This document shows, in pieces, positions 62,690 to 64,000 of a stretch of DNA of 64,000 nucleotides. The translations under genes were made by a program, and so were the position numbers. Every line of letters starts with the position of its first letter. Position 1 is the first letter of the stretch. Below the pieces are notes generated by a model. The model made no database searches. It was given only the letters and a program-made list of their open reading frames with translations, and was not told the DNA's origin. The stretch comes from Arthrobacter sp. EPSL27 (GTDB taxonomy: Bacteria > Actinomycetota > Actinomycetes > Actinomycetales > Micrococcaceae): contig NZ_LNUT01000004.1 of NCBI RefSeq assembly GCF_001512305.1, forward strand, positions 506,664 to 570,663. The letters are read 5' to 3'.

Positions 62690-63595
62690 ATGACAGCGTC
62701 CACCAGCCCGTCAGCACCCCTACGGCTTCTGGCTGTCCATGCTCATCCCGACGACGAATCGAGCAAGGGCGCCGCCACGATGGCCATGTACGCCGCCGCC
62801 GGCGTCGACGTGCTGGTGGCTACCTGCACCGACGGTTCCCGCGGGGACATCCAGAACCCGGCCGTGGAGGGCGCACCGCACCCCAAGCGCGACATGGCCG
62901 GCGCCCGCCGGCTGGAGATGGAGCACGCCGCCAAGGTCCTGGGCGTCCGCCAGCGCTGGCTGGGCTTCGTTGATTCGGGGCTGCCCGAAGGCGATCCGCT
63001 GCCGCCGCTGCCGGCAGGTTCATTCGCCACCCTGCCGCTGGAGCGGGCCGCCGCCCCGCTGGTCCGGCTTGTCCGCGCGTTCAAGCCCCAGGTGATCCTC
63101 AGCTACGACGAGAACGGCGGGTACCCGCACCCGGACCACATCATGGCGCACCGCGTCGCCGTCGAGGCCTTCGAAGCCGCCGGCGACCCTGGCCGCTACC
63201 CGGGCACCGGCGAGGCCTGGACGCCCAGCAAGCTGTACTACGACCGTGCGTTCAGCCCCGAACGGTTCCGGGCCCTGCACTTCGCGCTGGAGGAAGCGGG
63301 GCTGCAGTCGCCGTATGCCGAACGGCTCGCCGCCTGGCTGGAAGCCGACGCCGAGGGCCACACCCCGCCCGCGCCGACCCACCCCACAACCACCCAGATT
63401 GAGTGCGGCGACTTCTTCGAGGCCCGCGACGAGGCGCTGCGGGCCCACCGCACCCAGGTGGACCCGGAAGGCTTCTTCTTCGCCGTCTCCACGGCCATGC
63501 AGCGCCGCGTCTGGCCCTGGGAGGACTACTCGCTGATCCAGTCCCGCGTCCCCGCCGAACTGCCCGAGAAGGACTTCTTCGCCGGGCTAAGATAG
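62690..63595 (+). CDS. mca: Mycothiol S-conjugate amidase
   Basis: Zinc amidase that cleaves mycothiol adducts of toxins, releasing a mercapturic acid for export and recycling GlcN-Ins. 301 aa. LmbE-fold marks: LLAVHAHPDDESSKGAATM, ATCTDGSRGDIQNP, VILSYDENGGYPHPDHIMAH and a C-terminal RVWPWEDYSLIQSR. The length and KDFFAGLR end fit Mca better than MshB. ATG at 62690 preceded by GAGGAG nine bases upstream. Divergent from the DUF4307 gene. Confidence 0.95.
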   Translation: MTASTSPSAPLRLLAVHAHPDDESSKGAATMAMYAAAGVDVLVATCTDGSRGDIQNPAVEGAPHPKRDMAGARRLEMEHAAKVLGVRQRWLGFVDSGLPEGDPLPPLPAGSFATLPLERAAAPLVRLVRAFKPQVILSYDENGGYPHPDHIMAHRVAVEAFEAAGDPGRYPGTGEAWTPSKLYYDRAFSPERFRALHFALEEAGLQSPYAERLAAWLEADAEGHTPPAPTHPTTTQIECGDFFEARDEALRAHRTQVDPEGFFFAVSTAMQRRVWPWEDYSLIQSRVPAELPEKDFFAGLR

Positions 63596-63702
63596 ATCGA
63601 CAGGCCATTTCTATGACGCGTAGAAGACGTCATGGAAAAGATTCCGGCAGCTCCCCGCCCGGCCCGGGTGCCGCCACCAAAGCCCCATAGAAGGTCCCAA
63701 CC

Positions 63703-64000
63703 GTGCATTCCTTGCTTATCGCCCTGGCGACCACCCCGGCGCCCGCCCCCACGCCGTCGCTGCGCCCCGGGCTGTCCCAGGACCAGGTGACCCCAGGCCT
63801 CCTGGGGTTCCTCCTCACCGCCTTCATCGTGGTGCTGACGGCCCTGCTGATCGTGGACATGGTCCGCCGCATCCGGCGGGTCCGCTACCGCGCCCAGGTG
63901 GAGGAAGAACGCGCGGCTGCCGCTGAGGCTGCGGCCGACGGCGGCGCCCCGCAGGCTACCGGCGCGGGCGACCCGGCCGGCCGGCCCGGCACCCGTCCCG
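63703..64000 (+). CDS. Small single-helix membrane protein (partial, cut by window end)
   Basis: From a GTG at 63703 the frame is open to the end of the window (99 codons seen). It begins MHSLLIALATTPAPAPTPSL (first residue by start codon), then QDQVTPGLLGFLLTAFIVVL and LTALLIVDMVRRIRRVRYRA give one membrane helix with a basic cytoplasmic end, followed by an Ala/Glu helix and a Gly/Pro-rich tail. Family not recognised. Its place 107 bp after mca on the same strand suggests possible co-transcription. Confidence 0.7.
   Translation, partial: MHSLLIALATTPAPAPTPSLRPGLSQDQVTPGLLGFLLTAFIVVLTALLIVDMVRRIRRVRYRAQVEEERAAAAEAAADGGAPQATGAGDPAGRPGTRP

Overview
The window is a high-GC, gene-dense stretch of an actinobacterial chromosome, almost certainly a member of the Micrococcaceae of the Arthrobacter / Pseudarthrobacter type. 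The clues are mycothiol metabolism (mca), frequent GTG and TTG starts, ATGA/GTGA start-stop overlaps, an actinobacterial enolase - DivIC - DUF501 - Ppx block, a DUF4307 protein beside greA and mca, and an sdhCDAB operon of actinobacterial layout. I see no integrase, transposase, phage module, CRISPR array, toxin-antitoxin pair or rRNA. Composition looks even throughout, so I read this as core chromosome rather than an island.

Layout. (1) 1-5.1 kb, minus: a ChvE/GguAB (MmsAB)-type multiple-sugar ABC importer downstream of a ROK repressor; the same operator-like element lies in front of both the ATPase gene and the repressor gene. (2) 5.1-10.5 kb: gamma-carbonic anhydrase, a DUF2231 membrane protein, a 32-bp tandem-repeat block, a short methyltransferase, purU, then a ZTP (pfl) riboswitch in front of glyA-folD, a one-carbon module. 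(3) 10.7-18.6 kb: an ABC-2 exporter of NodIJ/Drr type, a small membrane protein, exonuclease III, trpS, a 2H (RNA ligase-like) protein, a YihY/BrkB membrane protein and an alpha/beta hydrolase. (4) 18.7-22.3 kb, minus: sdhCDAB. (5) 22.6-27.2 kb: mannose-1-phosphate guanylyltransferase, an M20 amidohydrolase, ohrR-ohr peroxide defence and an MDR oxidoreductase.

(6) 27.4-38.5 kb: a nucleoside acquisition and salvage cluster (BMP lipoprotein, double ATPase, two permeases, cytidine deaminase, thymidine phosphorylase, two DedA proteins, adenosine deaminase, MazG). (7) 38.6-46.9 kb: enolase, DivIC, DUF501, Ppx, a mycosin-like subtilase, type II NADH dehydrogenase behind a Rex/CRP-like site, an ACT-GNAT fusion and a tRNA with a UAA anticodon but a short variable loop. 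(8) 47.1-53.0 kb: a branched-chain amino-acid-type ABC system split into a plus-strand binding protein and a minus-strand livHMGF operon, both preceded by CRP/GlxR-like palindromes; LivH carries an unusual extracytoplasmic domain. (9) 53.5-64 kb: Bax-inhibitor-like protein, thiolase, galactokinase and aldose epimerase, AI-2E-type transporter, ilvA, rhomboid-like protein, greA, DUF4307, mca and a small membrane protein cut by the window end.

Nothing here is obviously a new multi-gene defence or mobile system. The points most worth a second look are regulatory or structural: the class-I-shaped tRNA-Leu(UAA) overlapping an upstream coding region, the LivH domain fusion, the shared ROK operator, the CRP/Rex-like palindromes, the 58-nt perfect-length hairpin between ohrR and ohr, and two families of 32-bp intergenic repeats. 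All functions are read from sequence by eye; no database search was run.
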